Source of the DNA: JAHBVL01 sp963712055
Lineage (GTDB): Bacteria > Chloroflexota > Chloroflexia > Thermomicrobiales > UBA6265
Direction: 5' to 3'
Assembly (NCBI GenBank): GCA_963712055.1
Contig: CAVQGN010000003.1
Location: forward strand, 682,001-746,000
DNA length: 64,000 nt
The translations under genes and the position numbers were made by a program. Every line of letters starts with the position of its first letter. The stretch's first letter is position 1. The notes under the pieces were generated by a model that saw only the letters and a list, made by a program, of their open reading frames with translations, did no database searches and had not been told where the DNA came from. Shown here in pieces: positions 27,773 through 35,774 of this stretch.

Positions 27773-28442
27773 AGGTCAGGGTCAGATTCACCGAATAGGT
27801 CAGCAGCAACAGTACCACCGAGAGCGCGACTGCAATATCGAAGTTGCCCCGCCCGACCTCGAGCACGGTTGCGGTGGTCAGCACCCGGGTTTCACCCTTG
27901 ATGTTGCCACCAACCATCATCGCCGCGCCGACTTCCGAGATTACCGCTCCAAAGCCGGCCATCACCGCTGCCAGCAACGGCAACCTCGATTCGCGAATCA
28001 GCCACCAGGCGGTCCTGGTCCGGGAAGCGCCGAGCGATTTGAGCTGCAACCGCAACCTGGGATCGAGACTCTGCAACGCCGACATCGAAAGACCGATCAC
28101 GATCGGCATCGCGATCGCGGCCTGGGCGATAATCATCGCGGACGGGGTAAAAAGAAGACGCGCATCGCCAAACGGTCCATTCCGCCAGAGCAGCATGGTG
28201 ATGATTACCCCAACCGTTACTGGCGGCAATCCCATCCCGGTGTGAACCATTCCGACCAGGGGAGAACGCCCCGGAAAGCGGGTCAACGCCAGCAATGCGC
28301 CAAGTGGAACACCGATGAGCAAACTGATAGCCGTCGCGGTTAGCGAAACGCGCAGTGAGAGAAAGACGATCTCCCAGACGTCATCGTCCCCAGACAGCAG
28401 CAGCCGGAATCCTTCGACGATGCCATCCCAGATCTCGTTCAC
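27750..28442 (-). CDS. Tungstate-type ABC transporter permease
   Basis: A 230-residue inner-membrane permease with five or six helices. The conserved loop MSALQSLDPRLRLQLKSLGASRTRTAWWLIRESRLPLL is the EAA motif that contacts the ATPase, here of the TupB/CysW kind, followed by ISEVGAAMMVGGNIKGETRVLTT, a segment typical of TupB. It lies 21 bases after the binding-protein gene and overlaps the ATPase gene, so the three form one operon. Together with the TTTSTQDSGLLD binding protein this identifies a tungstate importer better than a sulfate one. Confidence 0.87.
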   Translation of the reverse strand: MNEIWDGIVEGFRLLLSGDDDVWEIVFLSLRVSLTATAISLLIGVPLGALLALTRFPGRSPLVGMVHTGMGLPPVTVGVIITMLLWRNGPFGDARLLFTPSAMIIAQAAIAMPIVIGLSMSALQSLDPRLRLQLKSLGASRTRTAWWLIRESRLPLLAAVMAGFGAVISEVGAAMMVGGNIKGETRVLTTATVLEVGRGNFDIAVALSVVLLLLTYSVNLTLTYVQQRSA

Positions 28443-28463
28443 GTGGAGGTCGTTGCTCCTCTG

Positions 28464-29381
28464 CTAACCGGCAGGCGTCGCCCCTGGTGTGGCTGCCGGT
28501 GTTTCCGCGAACATCGCGCAGTTGCCGTCGCCGCATGGCACGAACAACGGCTGACCGTATTGCTCGACCCCGAACTCGCCGATCACCGCCTGGGTGGCCG
28601 GATCGAGCAGGAAATCAGAAAACGCGATCGCTCCGGCTTCGTTGATGGTGTCGTACCGCTCAGGATTGACCACGATGACGTGATAGACGTTGACGAGGAG
28701 CTGATCGCCTTCGCTGACGATCACGATATCCATATCATCGGAAAGAGCAAGCCAGGTGCCGCGATCGGTGAGGGTATACGCATCACGCTCATTGGCAATC
28801 CGAAGCGTTTCGCCCATCCCGGTGCCACTTTCGACATACCAACCACCGCCCGGTTCGATCCCGGCAGCTGCCCAGAGACTCTTCTCACGCGCATGGGTAC
28901 CAGAATCATCGCCGCGACTGATGAAAGTCGATTCGGTTTCAGCGATCGCTTGCATTGCGTCGGATGCCGATGTCATGTCAGCGATCCCGGCCGGATCACT
29001 GGCAGGTCCGACGATCACGAAATCGTTGTAGAAAACCATATGCCGATCACTGCCATAGCCTGCCGCCATGAAGCTTTCTTCTGCATCGGGACTGTGGACC
29101 AGGAGGACATCGGCTTCGCCGTTTTCACCCATCTTGATCGCCGCGCCAGACCCAACCGCGATCGGTTTGAGGCTGTACCCGGTTTGCTCTTCGAACATCG
29201 GCACGAGAACATCGAGCAACCCCGAATCCTGGGTGCTGGTTGTGGTGGCAAGGATGACATCGGTCGGACCGACTGGCGTCGCTTCCTGGGCGAGCGTCCC
29301 CGAGCCATTCATGGTCAGAGACAGGATCGCCAGCAAAACGAACGAGAAAAACCGAACACCGCGGCCTTTTTGCGCTGACAT
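28464..29381 (-). CDS. tupA: Tungstate ABC transporter substrate-binding protein
   Basis: A 305-residue exported binding protein. After a signal peptide (FFSFVLLAILSLTMNGSGTLAQ) and the linker EATPVGPTD comes ILATTTSTQDSGLLD, the TTTST oxyanion-binding motif of TupA. SGTHAREKSLW and VESGTGMGETLRIAN are also TupA-like. The C-terminus has a Thr/Pro/Ala tail (ETPAATPGATPAG), a lineage feature and not needed for binding. The protein captures tungstate outside the membrane. It is the first gene of the operon 29381 to 26966. Confidence 0.9.
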   Translation of the reverse strand: MSAQKGRGVRFFSFVLLAILSLTMNGSGTLAQEATPVGPTDVILATTTSTQDSGLLDVLVPMFEEQTGYSLKPIAVGSGAAIKMGENGEADVLLVHSPDAEESFMAAGYGSDRHMVFYNDFVIVGPASDPAGIADMTSASDAMQAIAETESTFISRGDDSGTHAREKSLWAAAGIEPGGGWYVESGTGMGETLRIANERDAYTLTDRGTWLALSDDMDIVIVSEGDQLLVNVYHVIVVNPERYDTINEAGAIAFSDFLLDPATQAVIGEFGVEQYGQPLFVPCGDGNCAMFAETPAATPGATPAG

Positions 29382-29483
29382 GACCCCCTGTCTCCTCGTT
29401 GAAAGAACTCAACGCTTTCTCTGCGTCAATCTTACCCAACTCAGGCTAGCGTCGGAACCCTCTTAGGTATGCAACCGGAATGA

Positions 29484-29684
29484 GGACGAGCGAACGATGG
29501 TCAGCTTTTCTTCGAGAGAGATCGTGGAGAAATCTACCGTGCGAACCCTGATCTCGAGTTCGCTGATTCGCTCATCGCCGGACGAGCCGAACATCTCGAT
29601 GCTCCACTCACCACATTCGACCGCAGGCTTGCTTCTATGCCGGATCTACGATCGTTTTTCGACAAGGAATCAAGATCAACCTAG
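29484..29684 (+). pseudogene. Remnant of a PIN-domain (VapC-like) toxin
   Basis: In frame with the stop at 29682 there are about 66 codons that end EFADSLIAGRAEHLDAPLTTFDRRLASMPDLRSF. This is the C-terminal part of a PIN-domain RNase: D-x-L-I-A and L-x-T-F-D-R-R-L are the fourth-acidic-residue region. There is no start codon after the in-frame stop at 29481 and no N-terminal half, so it is a fragment. It fills most of the 300-base gap between tupA and the rhamnose mutarotase gene and overlaps the latter's stop by a few bases on the other strand. Confidence 0.5.
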
Positions 29685-29998
29685 CTTTCGGTGTCCAACC
29701 AGAACATCTCCTCCAACGGCCAGGTCATGGGGCTGTTATCGGGATTGGCTTCCATGTGCTCTGACATCTCGTCCCACCAGCGGCGCATGACCGGGTCGAC
29801 TGATTCACCCGGTGTCTGGGGTTTGTTCGCTTCGGTGTGGGCAAAGAGGTCGAGTCCATCTCGGTAGATCGCGAAGTGAACGATCCCCTGCTCCTTCAGC
29901 GCATCGACCAGTTCCGGCCAGATCTGATCGTGCTTTTCCTTATAAATGGCTTCATTGCCCGGTTTGAGACGCATCTTGAACCCGTTGCGATAGATCAT
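29681..29998 (-). CDS. rhaM: L-rhamnose mutarotase
   Basis: A 105-residue protein of the RhaM (DUF718) family, which interconverts alpha- and beta-L-rhamnose. The N-terminus MIYRNGFKMRLKPGNEAIYKEKHDQIWPEL carries the family pattern, including the His and the Trp-Pro. HFAIYRDGLDLFAHTE and the C-terminal MRRWWDEMSEHME with paired Trp are also diagnostic. The length is the usual one. Its start overlaps the end of the OsmC gene by four bases (ATGA), so the pair is co-translated. It complements the rhamnonate dehydratase at 23796. Confidence 0.9.
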   Translation of the reverse strand: MIYRNGFKMRLKPGNEAIYKEKHDQIWPELVDALKEQGIVHFAIYRDGLDLFAHTEANKPQTPGESVDPVMRRWWDEMSEHMEANPDNSPMTWPLEEMFWLDTES

Positions 29999-30432
29999 GC
30001 TGATCTCTCCTGTTGCGATCGCGAAACCGCGTCGACCCTGTTCAACACGACCGGCGTCGCAGCTCTGACCGTATTCTGAATCTCGGCCAGGCCATCGACC
30101 CGTTCCATCAGTTCCCTGATCTCGGCTTCATCGGCATCAGCGACGACCCGGGCGTCGTAGGTGACATGCTTGGCTGACTCACCTTCCGCACCGAACTCGC
30201 CGTCGACAGTGACCTCGACCGAGTCGATCACCATGCCGGACTTGGCCGCTTCACGATAGACATCATTGCAGTAACAGGTCGCCAGGGCAAGAAAGAGCAG
30301 CGCCCCGCCATTCACACCGGAACCATAGCCATTGGCACCAGATAGGATATCGAGCGACTGGGTCTTTCCGCCACTGGTTAGCACAGCTTCATGGGTTCCC
30401 TGACTATTCAGAATCCGGGCCTCGATCTGCAT
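29995..30432 (-). CDS. OsmC family protein
   Basis: A 145-residue member of the OsmC/Ohr family. The fold is shown by the early strand HEAVLTSGGKTQSLDIL, the LLFLALATCYCNDVYREAA helix with the conserved Cys that reduces peroxides in true Ohr/OsmC, and a C-terminal alternation of strands (VEVTVDGEFG...ARVVADADEAEI). Only the Cys pair in ATCYC is visible, so a peroxidase role is uncertain. The ATG at 30432 (MQIEARILNS) has GGGAGGA seven bases before it; upstream in-frame residues look non-native. It is co-transcribed with rhaM, which is an unusual partner. Confidence 0.78.
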   Translation of the reverse strand: MQIEARILNSQGTHEAVLTSGGKTQSLDILSGANGYGSGVNGGALLFLALATCYCNDVYREAAKSGMVIDSVEVTVDGEFGAEGESAKHVTYDARVVADADEAEIRELMERVDGLAEIQNTVRAATPVVLNRVDAVSRSQQERSA

Positions 30433-30499
30433 GAGCTTCCTCCCTTTCCATGCCACGAACGCACTAGTGAGATGGACTGTTTTCCTTCGGCCAGTACGA

Positions 30500-30528
30500 T
30501 TGACGATGTAGCGAATGCACCATATCAT
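30500..30528 (+). promoter_or_regulatory. Sigma-70-type promoter of the amino-acid ABC operon
   Basis: TTGACG (30500-30505) and TATCAT (30523-30528) are separated by exactly 17 bases. They lie in the divergent gap before the binding-protein gene and would give a leader of about 80 bases. Confidence 0.5.
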
Positions 30529-30615
30529 GAAAGAAATCTACAGAACTGAAAGGAGGGTCTTTCCAGGTTCCAGCAAGGTTCGGTACCGGATTCTCTCATA
30601 TTGAAAGGGCATACG

Positions 30616-31539
30616 ATGGGAAAAATCATCACCAGTGATTCGTCGTCCAACCGCCGCTCGTTTCTCCGCGGCAGCGTTGCGCTGACCGGCGCAGCCGCAG
30701 CTGTCGCCGCCACAAAACCGCTGCATGCGATGGCGCTCGATGCGCCATCCGATAGCCTGCTCAGCAAGATTCTCGATCGCGGCAAACTTGTTGTCGGCAC
30801 GGGAAGCACCAACCCACCGTGGCACTTCGAAGACGAAAACGGCGACCTCGTCGGTTTCGATATCGAAATGGCGAAAATCGCTGCCGGCGGATTGTTCGGT
30901 CTCGACCAGGATCAGATTCGCAACGGCGAATCACTCGAAAAGATCGAGTTCGTGATCCATGAAGCTGATGCCCGAATTCCCGATCTTCTGGCTGACAAGG
31001 TCGACGTGAACTTCCAGTTCATGACGGTAACAGCAGGTCGGGCTCTGCAGGTCGAGTTCACGATTCCCTATTATCGGGAAGGTGTGACCATTCTCCTGCC
31101 AGGCGATTCGGAGTTCAACAACCTGGCCGATCTTCAGGACCAAGGACTCACTATCGCTATCCTCTCGAACGTGTCGGCTGAAGACATGGTCCACCGCGGC
31201 GTTCCTGACGCTCAGGTCGATCAGTACGACTCCGTCGCCGCTTCGATCGAGGCGCTCGATTCCGGTCGTGCAGACGGCACCGCGATCGATCTTTCAACCG
31301 GCCGCTGGATCGTGGCGCAGAACCCGGACCAGTACAAGACCGTTCCCGAAGGCTGGGACGCCCAGAGCTATTCGGCGTCCGTCAAACCGGGCGATCAGAT
31401 CTGGCTCAACTGGCTGAATACCGCCATGCATGAAGCCATGGTGGGACTCGACTTCCCGCTCTACCGGGATGCATTCTTTACCTTCTTCGGCGAGGAACTG
31501 AGTCCACCGCCAACCGGTTTCCCGGTCGAGTTCAAGTAG
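30616..31539 (+). CDS. Polar amino-acid ABC transporter substrate-binding protein
   Basis: A 307-residue SBP_bac_3 family protein. A twin-arginine-like leader (NRRSFLRGSVALTGAAAAVAAT) suggests export in folded form. After it, LSKILDRGKLVVGTGSTNPPWHFEDENGDLVGFDIEMAKIAA is the classical start of glutamine/cystine-type binding proteins. I chose the ATG at 30616, which has GAAAGGG eight bases before it, over the TTG at 30601. It is the first gene of a four-gene importer (30616 to 33797). A hairpin follows that may set a higher level for this gene than for the permeases. Confidence 0.9.
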   Translation: MGKIITSDSSSNRRSFLRGSVALTGAAAAVAATKPLHAMALDAPSDSLLSKILDRGKLVVGTGSTNPPWHFEDENGDLVGFDIEMAKIAAGGLFGLDQDQIRNGESLEKIEFVIHEADARIPDLLADKVDVNFQFMTVTAGRALQVEFTIPYYREGVTILLPGDSEFNNLADLQDQGLTIAILSNVSAEDMVHRGVPDAQVDQYDSVAASIEALDSGRADGTAIDLSTGRWIVAQNPDQYKTVPEGWDAQSYSASVKPGDQIWLNWLNTAMHEAMVGLDFPLYRDAFFTFFGEELSPPPTGFPVEFK

Positions 31540-31556
31540 TCGTCGAACGTGCGCAG

Positions 31557-31588
31557 GGGGTGGGGACTGACCGTCTCCACCCCGTTTT
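31557..31588 (+). terminator. Intra-operon hairpin between binding protein and permease genes
   Basis: GGGGTGGGGAC pairs with GTCTCCACCCC (one G-U pair) around a TGACC loop and is followed by GTTTTCT. It looks like a partial terminator or an RNA-stabilising stem, common after binding-protein genes that need higher expression. Confidence 0.6.
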
Positions 31589-31607
31589 CTGGAGAAACCG
31601 CTGATTC

Positions 31608-32303
31608 GTGTACGAACTACGCTGGAATTACATTACCGACAACTGGGATATGTTCATTCATGGGCTGTTACTGGGCTTGAAAATGGCCTTTGTCGGTCTT
31701 CTGCTGGGCACAATCATTGGGCTAATCATGGCTTTTGCCAAGGCGAATGGTCCGCGCCCGATTCCGTTTCTCGTCACCGTCTATGTTGAAGTCATCCGGA
31801 ATGTCCCTCTGATTCTGATCACGTTTATTCTCTTTTTTGGTTTTCCTCAGATTTTTCCACGCGGAAGCAGCGGCCGGGAGTTCATTCTTCGTCTCCTGCC
31901 CGACGCCGAAACCACCTTTATGGTTGCCCTGTCGATTTACGCGGGTGCCTATCTGACCGAGATCTTCTACGCCGGGATCGTCTCCGTTGGCACTCGCTAT
32001 CTCGATGCCGGTCGATCGATCGGACTCAACCGGTTCGGGATCGCACGGTACATCACCCTCCCGATTATGGTCCGGACTGTTCTACCCTCGCTGAGCAATA
32101 CGTTTATCTCACTGTTCAAAGACACCTCAATAGCCGTCGCCATCGCGGTTCCAGAACTGACCTGGGCGGCCCGCAAGATCAGCACCGACTATTTCCGGGT
32201 CATCGAAGCCTGGTTGACCGCTGGTGCGCTCTATCTCCTTGCTTCATACGGGATCGCTCTCCTCCTCCGGTTCATCGAAGGACGAATCAAATGGTCGGTT
32301 TAG
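31608..32303 (+). CDS. Amino-acid ABC transporter permease 1
   Basis: A 231-residue inner-membrane permease of the HisM/GlnP family, with a GTG start. TVYVEVIRNVPLILITFILFFGFPQI is the conserved first part, and GTRYLDAGRSIGLNRFGIARYITLPIMVRTVLPSLSNTFISLFKDTS is the EAA loop and the following helix. Five helices can be traced. The second permease starts 22 bases after it. With its partner it should form a heterodimer that moves polar amino acids. Confidence 0.9.
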   Translation: MYELRWNYITDNWDMFIHGLLLGLKMAFVGLLLGTIIGLIMAFAKANGPRPIPFLVTVYVEVIRNVPLILITFILFFGFPQIFPRGSSGREFILRLLPDAETTFMVALSIYAGAYLTEIFYAGIVSVGTRYLDAGRSIGLNRFGIARYITLPIMVRTVLPSLSNTFISLFKDTSIAVAIAVPELTWAARKISTDYFRVIEAWLTAGALYLLASYGIALLLRFIEGRIKWSV

Positions 32304-32325
32304 ATCATCGGGTGGAGTGCCTTTG

Positions 32326-33003
32326 ATGCAGGTCGTGATCGACAACGCTCATCTGCTGCGCGAAGGTCTCGTCCTGACCCTTCAGCTTTCGATCGTCGTA
32401 CTCATTCTCGGCACCTTTTTCGGCACGCTGGTTGGGATTGGCCTGACCTACGGCAATCGCATCGTTCGCACGCTCTTGCGGGTCTATTCCGATCTGATTC
32501 GCGGATTGCCGATCCTGGTAGTCATCTTCCTGCTCTTCTACGGACTCCCCGCACTCGATCTGAACATCGGCAGGTTTCACATCAATACGAATATCGGTCG
32601 CTTTGAAACCGCGACGATTGCGTTCACGCTCTTCTCAGCCGCCCACATCGGCGAAATCGTTCGGGGCGCCTTGGCATCCGTTCCACGAGGGCAGTCCGAT
32701 GCTGCGAAAGCAATCGGTCTCACCTTCTGGCAGCGGTTACGCTACATCCTGTTGCCACAGTCTATCCCCGTAATCGTGCCTCCCTGGACCAACACGGCGG
32801 CCGAAATCGTCAAAGGCACGGCGTTGGTGTCATTGATCAGCATGAACGATCTCTTCTTCTCCACCCGCAAGGTCGCTGAGCGCACGGGCGAAATGATGCC
32901 GCTCTACCTAGCGGCTGGGGTCGTCTATTTCATCATTTGCTTTTCGATCTCGCGCAGCGGAGTCTGGATCAGCAAACGCTACCAATACGGAGTAATGCGG
33001 TGA
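32326..33003 (+). CDS. Amino-acid ABC transporter permease 2
   Basis: A 225-residue permease, paralogous to the gene before it. LIRGLPILVVIFLLFYGLPAL and SVPRGQSDAAKAIGLTFWQRLRYILLPQSIPVIVPPWTNTAAEIVKGTALVSLI are diagnostic of the HisM/HisQ group. The ATG at 32326 has GGTGGAG about nine bases before it. The frame extends upstream into the first permease gene, but homology begins here. The stop overlaps the GTG start of the ATPase gene (GTGA). Confidence 0.9.
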   Translation: MQVVIDNAHLLREGLVLTLQLSIVVLILGTFFGTLVGIGLTYGNRIVRTLLRVYSDLIRGLPILVVIFLLFYGLPALDLNIGRFHINTNIGRFETATIAFTLFSAAHIGEIVRGALASVPRGQSDAAKAIGLTFWQRLRYILLPQSIPVIVPPWTNTAAEIVKGTALVSLISMNDLFFSTRKVAERTGEMMPLYLAAGVVYFIICFSISRSGVWISKRYQYGVMR

Positions 33004-33797
33004 GCGACCCTTCAACAACTATCCGGACACCATCTCCCATTGTCCAGATCAAGGGTGTCCACAAATCATTCGGGAATTTGCAGGTGCTCAATGGGGTCGA
33101 CCTCGATATCGCTCCCGGTGAAGTCGTTTGCATCATCGGCCCGAGCGGTTCCGGCAAAACAACCATGCTCCGTTGCATCAATTTCCTCGAGGAGTACCAG
33201 CAAGGCTCAATCATGGTCGATGGGGAGTTGGTCGGCTATCGGGAAAAGAATGGCAAACGCAAAGGAGCTCCCGAAAAGGACATCGCCCGGATGCGGGCCG
33301 AAACAGCGATGGTGTTCCAGAGTTTCAATCTCTTTCCCCACATGACAGCGTTGAAGAACGTCGCCTTTGGACCGATGAAGGTACGAAAGACCAATCGCGC
33401 CGAAGCCGAAGCAAACGCCGTCGTCCTGCTCGAAAGAGTGGGCCTCGGCGACAAGACGGATTCGTACCCTTCTCAGCTCTCTGGTGGGCAGCAGCAACGG
33501 GTCGCCATTGCGCGCGCACTTGCGATGAATCCCAAGGTCATGCTTTTCGACGAAGTCACCTCTGCCCTCGATCCTGAACTCGTCGGTGAAGTCCTCGGGG
33601 TGATGAAACAACTCGCCGAGAGCCACGGCGTCACGATGATCGTCGTCACGCACGAGATGAGTTTCGCCCGCGATGTCGCCGACCGGATTATCTTCATGGA
33701 TGGCGGTGTCGTGGTCGAAGACGGCCCACCCAACGAAATCCTCGACCACCCTAAGACCGATCGCCTCCGCACATTCCTGGGGATGTTGCAGGAGTAG
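33000..33797 (+). CDS. Amino-acid ABC transporter ATP-binding protein
   Basis: A 265-residue ABC ATPase of the GlnQ/HisP group: Walker A GPSGSGKTT, Q-loop VFQSFNLFPHMTALKNVAFGP, signature LSGGQQQRVAIARALA, Walker B VMLFDEVTSALDPE and H-loop VVTHEMSFARDVADR. An insertion with Lys-rich residues (YREKNGKRKGAPEKD) lies between Walker A and the Q-loop. The GTG at 33000 overlaps the permease stop, so the start is fixed by coupling. It ends the importer operon. Confidence 0.93.
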   Translation: MSDPSTTIRTPSPIVQIKGVHKSFGNLQVLNGVDLDIAPGEVVCIIGPSGSGKTTMLRCINFLEEYQQGSIMVDGELVGYREKNGKRKGAPEKDIARMRAETAMVFQSFNLFPHMTALKNVAFGPMKVRKTNRAEAEANAVVLLERVGLGDKTDSYPSQLSGGQQQRVAIARALAMNPKVMLFDEVTSALDPELVGEVLGVMKQLAESHGVTMIVVTHEMSFARDVADRIIFMDGGVVVEDGPPNEILDHPKTDRLRTFLGMLQE

Positions 33798-33981
33798 GAA
33801 CATCCTCTACGGTTTCACTCTCCATCCGCAACCATGGAGCTGTACTCATCTTTCCAACGCCCGTTCACCCTGTTCCTCCGCTCCGCCTGCCGTACACTTC
33901 CCCGGAATCAGGAACACCAGAATCTGGCAACCAAGCGATTTCCATTTTCTGATGCGCGCACTATCGAACGGAGATTGACCA

Positions 33982-35682
33982 ATGAAGCCAATCAATCCAT
34001 CTTCACCCAGCCTACTCGACCGTGCTCTCACCCGCCGATTCGTTCTCAAGAGCGCCGGTGCGGCGGCGAGTCTCGGCGCCGCCGGTTTGCTCACCTCCGG
34101 TCATCGGACCAGCGCCATGGCGATCGATCAGGACACGCTCGTCATCACCGACAGTCTCACCACGAACTGGAAAACCCTCGATCCCGCCTGGTTTTACGAG
34201 GGGAATCCGTCGGCGGCGATGTACCTCCTCTACGATCAGCTCTATCACATTCCCGACGGCGAAAACCCGACCGATGTCCAACCCCTGCTCGCTACCGAAA
34301 TGCCGACCTTCAGCGACGATGGACTGACCGCCACCATTCCCCTTCGCCAGGACGTGATCTTTCCGCAAACCGGCAACGGTATGACTGCCGCCGATGTCAT
34401 CTTTTCCTTCAATCGTCTCAAGAACACCCGCTTCGCTGGTTCGTTTCTGGCGACCGAGTACTGGTCGTCAGTCACAGCGGTCGACGACTACACGCTCGAG
34501 TTCTCGCTGCCAGTTCCGTACGCCGCTCTTCCGGCGTTGCTCTCAGCTGTCATGCTTTCGGTCACCGAAAAAGCGGTTGTCGAAGCCGCTGGCGGAACCG
34601 ACGCCGAACCCACTTCAGAGGAAGAAGACGCTCCCGAGATTCAGGCCAACCTGGCAGCGAAGGAAATACTCGACCAAACGTCAGCCGGTTCGGGCCCTTA
34701 CCGCATCACCAACTGGGATTTGAATGGTGAGGTCCGCCTCGTCCGGAACGAGAACCACTGGAGTGGCGATTCCTTTTTCGAAACCGTCATCTGGCGCAAC
34801 ACTGCTGATCTCAACGCGCAGTTGCAGGAAGTTCAGATCGGTGGCGCCGATCTCGCAACCGCTGTAAACGCGGAAGAGGTCAGCGGCGTCGAGGAGGAAG
34901 GGGCGCTCCAGGTCCTCGAAGGCACGTCGATGGTCATGCAGTTCCTCTCCTTCAATCTCCGCGAGGAGTGGGGCGGGGTGGCAATAAACAAGGACGTTCG
35001 CGATGCCATGGCCCATGCGATCGACTACCAGGGGATCATCGACGGTCTCCTTCTCAGTCGGGCGTTGCGACCGGCCACAGTGGTTCCGCTTCCGCTCGAA
35101 GGCACGGAAGCCCTCCTGCCAGAAGCATTCCAGACCGACCTCGCCAAAGCCCAGGAACTCTGGAATGCCAGCGGTGTCGGCGATGCGACCATCGAACTCG
35201 CCTACGCGTCCGACGGGATCGGGCGTGGTGGGGTCAACCTGACGACCCTGGCGACCAAACTGCAGTCAGACCTCGAAAAGATCGATGGCTTGACGTTGAA
35301 ACTGGTCCCGCTACCGAGTTCCCAGCGTTCCGCCATCTATCGCGCGGGAGAATTCCAGGCAACGCTGGCCAGCTGGCTGCCCGACTACCCCGGTGTCGAT
35401 TCCTTTGTCACACCATTTTTCCGCACCGGCGCTTCGACGGCGAAGCGGGTCAACTATTCGAATCCCGAGATGGATGAGATGATCGCAGTCGCCGCTGCCG
35501 AACTCGATCCGGAGGAGCGGGAACAGATGTATCTCGCTATCCAGCGCAAGGGACTCGCCGAAGCCCCCTACATCATGCTCTACCAGCCGAACGACATCAA
35601 AGTCGCCAACCGCCAGATCGAAGGCGCACAGGTCCACGCGGCCTATTCGCTGCAACTGCGACAGGCGCGCAAGAACAGCTAA
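33982..35682 (+). CDS. Peptide/dipeptide ABC transporter substrate-binding protein
   Basis: A 566-residue SBP_bac_5 protein. The N-terminal TRRFVLKSAGAAASLGAAGLLTSG is a twin-arginine-like leader. The domain follows with LVITDSLTTNWKTLDPAWFYEGN, the ligand-binding TFSDDGLTATIPLRQDVIFPQTGNGMTAADVIFSFNRL and FNLREEWGGVAINKDVRDAMAHAID. These are typical of Dpp/Opp binding proteins of soil bacteria. GGAG lies eight bases before the ATG. It starts 184 bases after the amino-acid importer and begins a three-gene set with the two permeases at 35775 and 36793. Confidence 0.9.
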   Translation: MKPINPSSPSLLDRALTRRFVLKSAGAAASLGAAGLLTSGHRTSAMAIDQDTLVITDSLTTNWKTLDPAWFYEGNPSAAMYLLYDQLYHIPDGENPTDVQPLLATEMPTFSDDGLTATIPLRQDVIFPQTGNGMTAADVIFSFNRLKNTRFAGSFLATEYWSSVTAVDDYTLEFSLPVPYAALPALLSAVMLSVTEKAVVEAAGGTDAEPTSEEEDAPEIQANLAAKEILDQTSAGSGPYRITNWDLNGEVRLVRNENHWSGDSFFETVIWRNTADLNAQLQEVQIGGADLATAVNAEEVSGVEEEGALQVLEGTSMVMQFLSFNLREEWGGVAINKDVRDAMAHAIDYQGIIDGLLLSRALRPATVVPLPLEGTEALLPEAFQTDLAKAQELWNASGVGDATIELAYASDGIGRGGVNLTTLATKLQSDLEKIDGLTLKLVPLPSSQRSAIYRAGEFQATLASWLPDYPGVDSFVTPFFRTGASTAKRVNYSNPEMDEMIAVAAAELDPEEREQMYLAIQRKGLAEAPYIMLYQPNDIKVANRQIEGAQVHAAYSLQLRQARKNS

Positions 35683-35774
35683 ACCCGGGTCGCGTCCTAT
35701 TACGTGCGCGAGAATACTGACGACTTGGGCGTGACTCCGCATCAGACGAACAAACCGCCGTCCGGAAAGGAGCG

